Source: Alteromonas marina (GTDB taxonomy: Bacteria; Pseudomonadota; Gammaproteobacteria; Enterobacterales; Alteromonadaceae). From it: 64,000 nt of DNA. Under the pieces are notes generated by a model. That model saw only the letters and a program-made list of their open reading frames with translations, searched no databases and had not been told where the DNA came from. The stretch covers positions 62,001 through 126,000 of the forward strand of contig NZ_JWLW01000023.1 in NCBI RefSeq assembly GCF_000808575.1, in the 5' to 3' direction. Position numbers and translations under genes: made by a program. This document shows, piece after piece, positions 1-7,823 of the stretch; the stretch's first letter is position 1; every line of letters begins with the position of its first letter.

Positions 1-1
1 G

Positions 2-163
2 GTCTTGGTATACCCCATGGTGGCACTGGTTATTTCTACCTTTTTCGAAGGCTATACCTGGAGCGTTTTATCTGTGGTTGGGGTGGTCATTGTGCTGGTA
101 GGCAACGCCATTGCAATGGGAAAAGTTCCCCGCTTTATGCATCGCCCACCGGTGTCGAGCTAG
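2..163 (+). CDS. EamA/DMT-family transporter, C-terminal end (cut by left edge)
   Basis: The open frame runs from the edge to a TAG at 161-163 and gives 53 residues of a membrane protein tail. Two hydrophobic stretches flank an acidic-aromatic turn (FFEGYTW), followed by a Gly-rich helix ending in GNAIAMGK and a basic tail. This is the look of the last two helices of EamA (drug/metabolite transporter) proteins, where a P...E(G)..T..S..G.x(I/V)L.G pattern is usual. Such proteins export or import small metabolites across the inner membrane; the substrate cannot be told from this fragment. The gene converges on the small minus-strand gene that ends 17 bp downstream, and no clear terminator hairpin separates them. 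Confidence 0.7.
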   Translation, partial: VLVYPMVALVISTFFEGYTWSVLSVVGVVIVLVGNAIAMGKVPRFMHRPPVSS

Positions 164-179
164 GAGCTGGTAAAACCGT

Positions 180-455
180 TTATTTGAGCGCGTTGATTTT
201 CTTATTCAGTTCGTAAGCAGGCTCGGTAACAATGGTTTCAAGGGTTTCGATCCGCGCCATCAAAGCTTCAATCTGCGCATCTTTTTCCTCTAAACGCTGC
301 TGCTGTTTGTCGGTCACGCTTTTAACGAACGGGTTACTGCACTCGCCGTTCATCCAGTCGTTTAGTCGCCACTGAAATTTTGCGTCTAAGTAGCTTGCCA
401 AAAGCACAAGCGACGTCAGGCTGCCAATTAACAAAACTATACTTAACGTAGACAT
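180..455 (-). CDS. Small membrane coiled-coil protein, PspB-like
   Basis: A 91-residue protein with one N-terminal membrane helix (about residues 4-24), a short charged linker, and a heptad-patterned region (about 50-80) with the core EALMARIETLETIVTE. This layout, a membrane anchor followed by a short leucine-zipper ending in a LExIVT-type motif, resembles phage-shock protein B, which helps PspC sense membrane stress and bind PspA. No pspA, pspC or pspF is nearby, so a role in that pathway is inferred from shape alone. The start ATG at 455 has an AGGA element about 8 bp upstream. It is divergent from the sigma factor at 648, sharing a 192-bp intergenic region. Alternative: an unrelated small membrane protein. 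Confidence 0.65.
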   Translation of the reverse strand: MSTLSIVLLIGSLTSLVLLASYLDAKFQWRLNDWMNGECSNPFVKSVTDKQQQRLEEKDAQIEALMARIETLETIVTEPAYELNKKINALK

Positions 456-647
456 AATTTTTTCCTAATCCAAATTTCAAGGTTGAAGGCTTTTAGGGAA
501 AATGCCCTAAACGCACGTTACTGCACTCACTGTTTTAACTAGTCGTTTACTGCTTGAAAAAATTACAGCATTGACGAAAAAAGTTTGTAATAAAAATTCG
601 TGGGGGCAGACTGATAGAAGTAACACAATAAAATAACAACAGTTTTT
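456..647. promoter_or_regulatory. Divergent intergenic region with 7-bp hairpin
   Basis: This spacer should hold the promoters of the PspB-like gene (minus) and the sigma factor gene (plus). A perfect inverted repeat, TTTAGGG at 492-498 and CCCTAAA at 505-511 with a 6-nt loop, lies just upstream of the minus-strand gene and would sit in its leader or promoter. A TTGACG hexamer near 573 could be a plus-strand -35 element, but no convincing -10 at normal spacing follows, so the promoter call is tentative. Confidence 0.3.
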
Positions 648-1172
648 GTGATTAGGGATGTGACGTTGGGGCAGGGTTTTGAAGATGTTTTTGCGCAATA
701 CGGGGCAATACTGAGCCGTGTAGCCAACAGCTATGAAGCAAACGAAGCGATGCAGCAAGAATTATTGCAAGAAATTGCTATTGCCGTCTGGCAGGGGCTG
801 TCTCGCTTTAAAGGCGATAGCAGCGTGAAAACCTATATTTTGAAGATAGCTCACAACCGCGCAGTTACTCACGTAGCAAATCAAGTTAAGCGTCTCGATA
901 CCCATCAATATGACCACGATGATTTGGGCTCTGACGGGTTCGCGAGTACTACCCACTCACCAGAGGAAATGTCTAGTCAACACCAGTCTCTAGAGCGCTT
1001 GTTGCGCGCGGTACGGGCACTTCCATTGCAGTCAAGACAAGTGCTAACGCTTTCACTTGAAGGCTTAAGTTACGATGAAATTGCAGATGTCTGTGGTCTG
1101 ACTAAAAATCATGTTGGTGTGATATTAAAGCGCGCCAAGCAAAGTATCATGCAGGAGCAACCACATGCATAA
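648..1172 (+). CDS. RNA polymerase sigma factor, ECF (sigma-70 family)
   Basis: A 174-residue two-domain sigma factor. Region 2 spans about residues 15-85, with the motif QELLQEIAIAVWQGLSRFKGDSSVKT followed by aromatic and basic residues; region 4 spans about 110-165, with the helix-turn-helix LPLQSRQVLTLSLEGLSYDEIADVCGLTKNHVGVILKRAK abbreviated here by its ends LPLQSRQ and ILKRAK. The lack of regions 1 and 3 and the length are typical of extracytoplasmic-function sigma factors. The start is uncertain: GTG at 648 is used, but GTG 660 and TTG 666 are possible and no strong ribosome site precedes any of them. The coding end overlaps the next gene by 8 bp, so the two are very likely cotranscribed and translationally coupled. 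The signal it answers is unknown. Confidence 0.9.
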   Translation: MIRDVTLGQGFEDVFAQYGAILSRVANSYEANEAMQQELLQEIAIAVWQGLSRFKGDSSVKTYILKIAHNRAVTHVANQVKRLDTHQYDHDDLGSDGFASTTHSPEEMSSQHQSLERLLRAVRALPLQSRQVLTLSLEGLSYDEIADVCGLTKNHVGVILKRAKQSIMQEQPHA

Positions 1173-1785
1173 TTCAGATAAAGAGAATCAAATGAACCCG
1201 CCGGTATCAGTAGGCGATGAGCCAAATGATGGCCTTTCTGCGCTATGGCAAGCTCAGCCAGTTACGGCTATCAACCTCTCGGAAGTAAAAGCCAGCCTAA
1301 GCAGTGAACGAACAAAGCAGCGTTGGTATATGGTGTTTGACTCCTTAGCATTTATCCCAGCGATCTACTTGCTCGTTGTTACTTGGGAAAAGTTCACTTT
1401 TATCGCCCACGCGATGTATGTTTTTATGCTGGTCACGGCTCTTCCCCTCCTTGTTTATCAGCTGTGGTTAAGAAGAGTGGCTGCATTTTCAAAAGACACT
1501 CAAACCGCTGACCACCTAACGCAGCTAATAAAGCAAATTAAGAATAACGTGAAGATTGCTGTAATCACTAAACACTCGACATGGACTGCAGTGTTATTTG
1601 GATATGGCTTTCTGGTGGAGCGCTATTTTTATGGGGAGCTTACCCCAGAGAAAATTATGAAGATGGCTATAGTTATGACTTCCATGAGCACTGTGATGCT
1701 AGTGTGGTATGTGTGGGCTAGCAAAAGACAAAAGCGTTTTGAGCGTCAACTCGAAACGCTTGAGAAGATGGCGCAGCAGCGATAA
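1165..1785 (+). CDS. Uncharacterised membrane protein coupled to the ECF sigma factor
   Basis: A 206-residue protein with a 45-residue soluble N-terminus containing DGLSALWQAQ, then four predicted membrane helices (roughly residues 56-73, 79-98, 135-150, 166-184) and a basic coiled-coil C-terminus (RQKRFERQLETLEKM). It overlaps the sigma gene by 8 bp. By position it is the natural candidate for an anti-sigma factor or sensor, but it has no cysteine at all and therefore cannot carry the HxxxCxxC zinc motif of classic ZAS anti-sigma factors. The N-terminal cytoplasmic segment with the conserved-looking LW pair could be the sigma-binding part. I do not recognise the family; the function is inferred only from gene coupling. 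Confidence 0.85.
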   Translation: MHNSDKENQMNPPVSVGDEPNDGLSALWQAQPVTAINLSEVKASLSSERTKQRWYMVFDSLAFIPAIYLLVVTWEKFTFIAHAMYVFMLVTALPLLVYQLWLRRVAAFSKDTQTADHLTQLIKQIKNNVKIAVITKHSTWTAVLFGYGFLVERYFYGELTPEKIMKMAIVMTSMSTVMLVWYVWASKRQKRFERQLETLEKMAQQR

Positions 1786-1827
1786 GGGCGCATGAGTGCA
1801 AAAGTACGATGTTTTAACTTTGAGCGC

Positions 1828-4800
1828 TTAATTCTTATTACTTGTGCTCGGAGTGCTCACGATATCTTTCATCGCTTGCTCTGCACTTTCATCGGACTCT
1901 TCAGCTTCACTGTCGTCTTCATCACTATCTTTACGGGTTCTGTTATCGCCTAAGAAAAACTCATAATAAAGGTCTAACGCAAACTCTGACTGGTCTTCTA
2001 GCGTGGTTTGAATGGCTTCTAAATACAAACTAGGTAGAAGCTGATATTTTACCGCCAAGTCAGGCGGTAGTTGTCTGCGTCTTAGCGTGCTATTGGCGTC
2101 GTTGTTACTTAGACCAACGTCCACGTTGTATTCCACAGATAATCGCTCGTTAATCTGCCCTCTTACCGACAGTAAGTCTTCGTTAGTGCTTAAACTAAAA
2201 TCATCAATACCTAGCGCGCTTCCCACTTGTCCTGTCAGGGTTTTGGTGTTGGATAAACCAAAACCTACCAGCAGCGCAGCATAGTTTGGATCTTGTGTGC
2301 CCGAGTTCGGTCCAGAACCTGTGAGTAGATATGACAATACGCCCTGTTGATCCATTGCAGGCTCAGAGAACAGGTTGATACTTGGCGAATCGGCAGCCCC
2401 GTCAATGCGAATTCCCGCAATTACGTCGTCATCGGTTTTAGCCGGGTCGCGGATGGCTTCAACCAGTAACAATGGCTGGTCGATGGGGCCGTTGAACTGA
2501 ACCTCACCGGTTTGAATAATTAACTGTTGCCCGTAAGCACTGTAGCGTCCGTTCAATATTTGAAGATCACCGTAACCCACAAGCGCTGGCTGGGTGTTCA
2601 CGCGAATTCCGCCATATAAGCTTGCGGTCAGTCCAAACGCCTCAAGCTTCACTTCTTCGGTTTTGTTTTTATCTATATTAACTAGCACCGATGCGTGAAC
2701 GATATCTAGCGGATCTTCTCTATCGGGTTCGCCTCGCAGGTGCACGTCTTTTGAAGGAGAAACAGCGCTTTCGGGGAGCGACTCTATTTCAATTCGTGCC
2801 CACGGTATATTCACTTCGCCGGTAACATCAACCTTTTCTTTTGTGGCAGCAATATCAATATTCGGAGATACCTTTAGCCTGATATTTGGTTGACGAATTT
2901 CGAAACCATTCCCTTTTAAATTGAATGTCGCGCTTGGATCAGATGACCAGTCTATATTGCCCTTAAGCGCTCCTTTACCCCCACCTAGCACAAACGCACC
3001 GTCTAGTGCTGCGGTCTGGCCATCAAGTACCACTTTTTGATTCCAATCTGCCAATGTCACGGGGGTATCTTGTATATCAATAGCGCCATTTGAAATAGCT
3101 AATTCACCATTAAGCGCCGGGTCGTCAACATAACCACTTAGCCTAATATCTCCATTAAGCTTTCCGGTCAGGGTTCTGATAGCTGGGGAAAGCGGTTTAA
3201 AAGGCGCAACGTTAAGCCCTTCCATCACTAACTTGCCCTCTAGCGGTATGCGCTCATCAAACGGTCGGGTATTTAAAGAAAGCGTAGCATCGCCAATGTC
3301 TTGACTAGAGATTAAGGATGTCGACGTTAGTTGGCCTTGCTTGATTTTTCCGTTGGTTTCTATGGAATTAATAGTAAGTGTAAGGGGGCGTGTTTCACCT
3401 AATTGCCACGGGGCAGCGCTCATCGACGCCGTAAACGTCGCATCTATAGGATCCTTGGGTGAATAATTGCCCTTTGTTTTTACCGTAAGCGTTGCTTGCG
3501 AAGGGCTTGAAACAAGGGTGGGCGCTAATTCATTTGCCCATAACCCAATCGGTAGTGAGGTAGCGCTTATGTCCCAACTGGCTTTATCTTCCTGATAATT
3601 CACATTTGCAATACACAGCTCCCCTTCTTTTCTAGAGGACCAGCAGTGTTGGCCTATTTTGGCTGTTACCGGTGTGGTGCCAATATCTACGCTAAAAGGG
3701 CTTGATAGTGTCCATTGCATATTAGCGAGTTTTAATGCGGTATCGCTGATTTCACCAATCCAATGGTTATTGGTCCACGCGCCTTTGAGCGAAAGCGCAA
3801 TCTTGTTGTCGGGCAATGCCAAGTCAAGTTTTGCTGTGTGATCGCGATAGGTTCCATTGATTGCAATTTCGCCATTTAACGGCCCTTGCTGGGCTGCGGC
3901 AGCGTTTAGATTAGGCGAAATGGCAATATCAGTGAGAGCTAGGGTTCCGTTTGCGCTCGGGTTCTGCCAGGGGCCGGTGGCATTTATCTTGCCATTTATC
4001 CCGCCGGTTATTTCTGGGTATAGGCTTGAAATAGCATTAACGCTGATTGCAATATCAGCATTTAAGTGACGTTTATTGAGCACTTGAGCGACGGCGCGGA
4101 TAGTATTTCTTTCCTGCTCATTTTCTTGCGTAACATTAATATTAGTTACAAATAAATCACTGGGGCCGGCATAAACTGCATTCCCTTTTACTTGCAGTGG
4201 TTTGCTTTGAAGCACGCCTGATACCGTCATATCTCTAAGGCTCATGTGTAATCCGCCGCGCTCAGAGTATTGCAATATACTGTCTATTTCTCCGCTAATT
4301 TTTTCAGGCGCATAAATGCTGAACTGTCGCCCTGATACATTCTTGAGCGTTGTCTTACCTTCCCACGCAATACTCTCATTTAGATAAAGGGTACCTGTGT
4401 TGGTTAAGCTCCCTTCCAATGCGTTTATGTTAGCTTTATTAACGAAAATATTGTTCTTTTTCAGTACCACATCAAGTGATACCGGTACATTGCCAATGTC
4501 TGGTAATGTAACGGCTCCCGCTCCTTTTAGTACGTAATCACCCATGGTGCCGGAAAGCGTTAACTGTCCTTCTTTGAGCGTAGTGTTTTCAAGTGTCGGT
4601 ATGGCTTGTTCTTGCCAGTTCGCAGTGAATTCTATGGGAAGGTTACTGTCTAGAATGTTGGCCATTAGGTTAGCGTTTGCGGTAACCGCGCCTCTGGCTA
4701 CAACTGACAGCGTTAAATCGTCCAACGCACCTGCGGCCGCTACACTCAGTTCTTGTGGTGTGTCGCCAAGCTTCGTTTTCGCGTTAATAGCCACATTTAA

Positions 4801-5712
4801 TGGGAAGTTTCCGTCAAGTGTTGCGCTCGCTTTTCCTTTCACCTCACCTTGTTCATGTACAACGGTCATTTCTTCAATAGCGACATCGCTGCCCTTAAAG
4901 TGAGCCTCTAACAGCGAGATGAGTGAAATGTGTTGTTTGCTCTCCCCTTGAATTATGTGTAGATCTTCTACTAAAAAAGTACCAAGAGACAAAGGAATAG
5001 GCGTAGCTATATTTGGTAGTACGGGGACGTCGTAGCTTAGTGAGTATGACGTAGGCAAAGCGCTATCAGTACTTGGAGCCTGTTCTTTTTTTAAAGCAGG
5101 TTTTTGAGCAGGCTGCTCACTATTAGTGTCCGGTGCATTGGTCATGGCTGCCGGTGAAGAGCTGGCAGCTTCATCTTGGTTTAGCAGAGCAATGCGAACA
5201 CCTTTCGCGGCTATGCTGTCGAGTACAAGGGCGCTATTTCCTTCAAAATCGGTCAGCTCTAGTTCATCAATTTCTACTGTTGTCGTAATTAGAGCAAGTT
5301 TGATATTCGTTAGCGCTAAATACCCAACATCAATAGGCAGCGGTAATTCAATCTGGCCACCTGAAGGTGCATCATCGGAAGAGTCAGGCGCGTTTGAGCG
5401 CTGTGTAAGCGTAGCGTTTTCCAGCGTGACTTCATTGACACATACTCTGGGCTCAAACAAACAACGCCACGTTACATCAATATAGGCATATTGTGCAGTT
5501 ACCTTCCATTGCGGGTTTTCCCATGCAACATTATGCACTTCTAAGGTGTCAGCGAACCCGCCTTCAATGGCATCAATAGAAAGATTATCAACAAATGTGT
5601 TGGCGATTAACTTGACGGTAGGGCCCCCTAGCGGGCTGATTAATACTGCATATATGCCCACCAGTATAAAAATAGGTGACAGCAAAATAGCCGAAAGCGT
5701 ACGTTTTCTCAT
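1828..5712 (-). CDS. tamB: Translocation and assembly module inner-membrane protein TamB
   Basis: A 1294-residue AsmA/TamB-type protein. It begins with one signal-anchor helix (about residues 7-27), followed by a very long run of beta-rich repeats spanning the periplasm, and ends in the DUF490 domain (about residues 950-1250) containing the hallmark stretch around LQILNGRYSAYGQQLIIQTG and a GVLSYLLTGSG segment. TamB partners TamA to insert some outer-membrane proteins and, with related AsmA-like proteins, helps move phospholipids to the outer membrane. The start codon at 5712 overlaps the tamA stop (ATGA), so translation is coupled and the order is tamA-tamB as in E. coli ytfM-ytfN. A low-complexity Ala/Ser/Asp segment (about residues 180-220) and an acidic Ser/Asp/Glu tail are species-level additions. 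Confidence 0.97.
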   Translation of the reverse strand: MRKRTLSAILLSPIFILVGIYAVLISPLGGPTVKLIANTFVDNLSIDAIEGGFADTLEVHNVAWENPQWKVTAQYAYIDVTWRCLFEPRVCVNEVTLENATLTQRSNAPDSSDDAPSGGQIELPLPIDVGYLALTNIKLALITTTVEIDELELTDFEGNSALVLDSIAAKGVRIALLNQDEAASSSPAAMTNAPDTNSEQPAQKPALKKEQAPSTDSALPTSYSLSYDVPVLPNIATPIPLSLGTFLVEDLHIIQGESKQHISLISLLEAHFKGSDVAIEEMTVVHEQGEVKGKASATLDGNFPLNVAINAKTKLGDTPQELSVAAAGALDDLTLSVVARGAVTANANLMANILDSNLPIEFTANWQEQAIPTLENTTLKEGQLTLSGTMGDYVLKGAGAVTLPDIGNVPVSLDVVLKKNNIFVNKANINALEGSLTNTGTLYLNESIAWEGKTTLKNVSGRQFSIYAPEKISGEIDSILQYSERGGLHMSLRDMTVSGVLQSKPLQVKGNAVYAGPSDLFVTNINVTQENEQERNTIRAVAQVLNKRHLNADIAISVNAISSLYPEITGGINGKINATGPWQNPSANGTLALTDIAISPNLNAAAAQQGPLNGEIAINGTYRDHTAKLDLALPDNKIALSLKGAWTNNHWIGEISDTALKLANMQWTLSSPFSVDIGTTPVTAKIGQHCWSSRKEGELCIANVNYQEDKASWDISATSLPIGLWANELAPTLVSSPSQATLTVKTKGNYSPKDPIDATFTASMSAAPWQLGETRPLTLTINSIETNGKIKQGQLTSTSLISSQDIGDATLSLNTRPFDERIPLEGKLVMEGLNVAPFKPLSPAIRTLTGKLNGDIRLSGYVDDPALNGELAISNGAIDIQDTPVTLADWNQKVVLDGQTAALDGAFVLGGGKGALKGNIDWSSDPSATFNLKGNGFEIRQPNIRLKVSPNIDIAATKEKVDVTGEVNIPWARIEIESLPESAVSPSKDVHLRGEPDREDPLDIVHASVLVNIDKNKTEEVKLEAFGLTASLYGGIRVNTQPALVGYGDLQILNGRYSAYGQQLIIQTGEVQFNGPIDQPLLLVEAIRDPAKTDDDVIAGIRIDGAADSPSINLFSEPAMDQQGVLSYLLTGSGPNSGTQDPNYAALLVGFGLSNTKTLTGQVGSALGIDDFSLSTNEDLLSVRGQINERLSVEYNVDVGLSNNDANSTLRRRQLPPDLAVKYQLLPSLYLEAIQTTLEDQSEFALDLYYEFFLGDNRTRKDSDEDDSEAEESDESAEQAMKDIVSTPSTSNKN

Positions 5713-7490
5713 AGCTCAGGCCCCAAGATGATGTGAACACGCCAATCATTCTCTTCTTTAGATAGTCCTCTGGCTAGATAAACTCTAACTGCACCTATGG
5801 GCGACAGCCAGTGAACCCCTGGTCCTATACCATAAGCGAGGGAGTCACTGATATCATCGGCAGCTTTGCCAGCGTCTAAGAACGCAGCTATTCGCCAGTT
5901 ATCAGCAATCGAGTATGCGTATTCAACGCTTGATGTGGCCAAGTATTTACCACCAATAGACTCAACGTATAACTTACCAGTCTCTGGGTTGATGAGCTCT
6001 GCTTTGGGTGATAAGTCACGAAAGCTAAACCCTCTAACGCTTTGATCTCCACCGGCGTAAAACCGCAGTGATGCGGGTACATCATCAAAGGAATTTGTTT
6101 TAATGGCGCCTAGTTCCCCGCGTAGAGTTATTCTGTGTTTATTGTTATATGTACGAATGAACATAGCCTCAACTACCGTTTTGATATAGTCGATGTCTGA
6201 GCCTAAACCTTCTTTCCCGTATTGCGCTAGCACTTGAAAATAGTTGCCGTTACTTATATTCAACTCACTGTCTTTTTTGCTATAGGTTAGTGAGTAGCCT
6301 GGTAATACGAGCGATGTGGTATTAGCTTCAAGCTCACCCTGGTCGTAAGTCTCTCTAAGGTAAGTGAGTGAATAATCCTGTTGCCAAGGCGATCCATCCT
6401 GTTGCCAATAACGATGTGCAGACAAAGATAAGGTTTCACTCTCAAAGGAAGTGTTGTTGTACTCTATAAATTGGTAACCCGCCTCGATGCTGGCGTAATC
6501 TCGGGTTATGTTTTTCATAGGAATGCGGTAGTCGGCGGTAACCGATTGTTCGGGTTCAGAAATGAAGATATCAGATGAGACCGAATGCCCTTTATCGTTT
6601 ACCCAAGGACGCTCCCATCCCAAGCGAACCCTTGGTCCTGTATCAGTGGCGGCACCCATTGATACGTTAAACGCATCTGTGGGTCTATGAAGTAATGATA
6701 CTTCTACTGGCACAAGTAAGCCTTCAGCTTCACTGACAACGGGGCGGGCAATAACCCTAGTAAAATACCCAGATTGATTCAATCTGCGGTTGAAATCACC
6801 AAGTAATGCAGACGAGTAGGCATCGCCCGCTTTGAAAGGCTTTAATCGTTCAATAATGTCCTTAGCCTTGTCATCCCCTACAAACTTTAACTCGCCAAAT
6901 TGATATTGAGGCCCGCTTTGTGCAATTAAAAGCACGTTCGCTTGTTTTTCGTCGCGAACCAAATCCAAGCGAGTTGCCTGCCAGAAATAGTCAAAATAGC
7001 CGTTGGATAGCGCATAGTTGAACATAGAAGATTTAAACGATTCATAAATGGTTTGGTTGAGTACATCGCCTTCTTTAAGTTGTAACGAATTAAATCGCTC
7101 TCTAAAGGCTTTGTCTTCACGCCCTGCACCAATAATTTCACGGGTCACTTTATTTATCGTGAGCGGCGCATTTAACGCAACATCTACGGCGACCTTGTCA
7201 CCTTCTAGTATGCGTACGTTTGTCTCACTGTTGTAAAAGCCATAAGGCTGTACTGCTGTTGCCACCGCTTCTGCAACTTCGTCTTGCCAATAGGGGTCCG
7301 TCAATAGCGCCTTTTCTACATCAAGCCCATTTAAATGCAGACGAATATTATTACGAAGCTTTGAGTCGTCTACGCCTTTGATGTCGTAAGTGATTGACTC
7401 TTGAGCAAACGATGCCATGCACAGTAACCACAACAGCGTGCAGCATGCAGCTTTAGTCAGTAAAGACGTTGCTTGGGATTTTCTGAGCAT
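5709..7490 (-). CDS. tamA: Translocation and assembly module outer-membrane protein TamA
   Basis: An Omp85-family outer-membrane protein. Domains: signal peptide ending in ASFA-QE, three POTRA domains over roughly the first 240 mature residues, then a 16-stranded beta barrel containing the diagnostic loop-6 motif RFYAGGDQSVRGF and a C-terminal aromatic-rich strand. It works with TamB to fold outer-membrane proteins. I chose the ATG at 7490 because it gives an ordinary signal peptide (basic start, CCTLLWLLCMASFA core); a longer frame opens at 7547 and would add 19 residues before it. Neither start has a good ribosome site, so the choice rests on the signal peptide. It is the first gene of the tamA-tamB pair; the promoter should lie in 7548-7823. 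Confidence 0.95.
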   Translation of the reverse strand: MLRKSQATSLLTKAACCTLLWLLCMASFAQESITYDIKGVDDSKLRNNIRLHLNGLDVEKALLTDPYWQDEVAEAVATAVQPYGFYNSETNVRILEGDKVAVDVALNAPLTINKVTREIIGAGREDKAFRERFNSLQLKEGDVLNQTIYESFKSSMFNYALSNGYFDYFWQATRLDLVRDEKQANVLLIAQSGPQYQFGELKFVGDDKAKDIIERLKPFKAGDAYSSALLGDFNRRLNQSGYFTRVIARPVVSEAEGLLVPVEVSLLHRPTDAFNVSMGAATDTGPRVRLGWERPWVNDKGHSVSSDIFISEPEQSVTADYRIPMKNITRDYASIEAGYQFIEYNNTSFESETLSLSAHRYWQQDGSPWQQDYSLTYLRETYDQGELEANTTSLVLPGYSLTYSKKDSELNISNGNYFQVLAQYGKEGLGSDIDYIKTVVEAMFIRTYNNKHRITLRGELGAIKTNSFDDVPASLRFYAGGDQSVRGFSFRDLSPKAELINPETGKLYVESIGGKYLATSSVEYAYSIADNWRIAAFLDAGKAADDISDSLAYGIGPGVHWLSPIGAVRVYLARGLSKEENDWRVHIILGPEL

Positions 7491-7643
7491 AAATTGTCGG
7501 AAAAATAGGTCTTGCAAACTGGCAAGCCTGCTCCAAGTTGAAGGCATGAAAAGGCTAAATCCTTAAGGTAACGCTGGGCTTAGAAGCTTACCACTAGAGG
7601 GTAAAATCCATGTTCTATCTATGGTTAATAGTACCACATATAC

Positions 7644-7661
7644 AGTTTGTATTCGCAAACT
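7644..7661. promoter_or_regulatory. Perfect inverted repeat between tamA and the S9 peptidase gene
   Basis: AGTTTG at 7644-7649 and CAAACT at 7656-7661 form a perfect inverted repeat around the six bases TATTCG. It lies in the 276-bp divergent region, about 155 bp upstream of tamA and 165 bp upstream of the peptidase gene. Size and symmetry fit a dimeric repressor or activator site. A related half-site (GAGTTTGTATAC) occurs near 7738. The binding protein is unknown. Confidence 0.3.
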
Positions 7662-7823
7662 ACGACGAGAGATCAAATAATTGCGCTAATGTTGATACTT
7701 TAAGCCTCGGTAGGTTTGTTTTTGTACATTATGGCCTGAGTTTGTATACTCTAGCTTGCATCGCTTTGAGGTTTACCCGTTAGCTAAAGTTCCGCCAACA
7801 ATAAAAATTTACAAGGGAATGTT

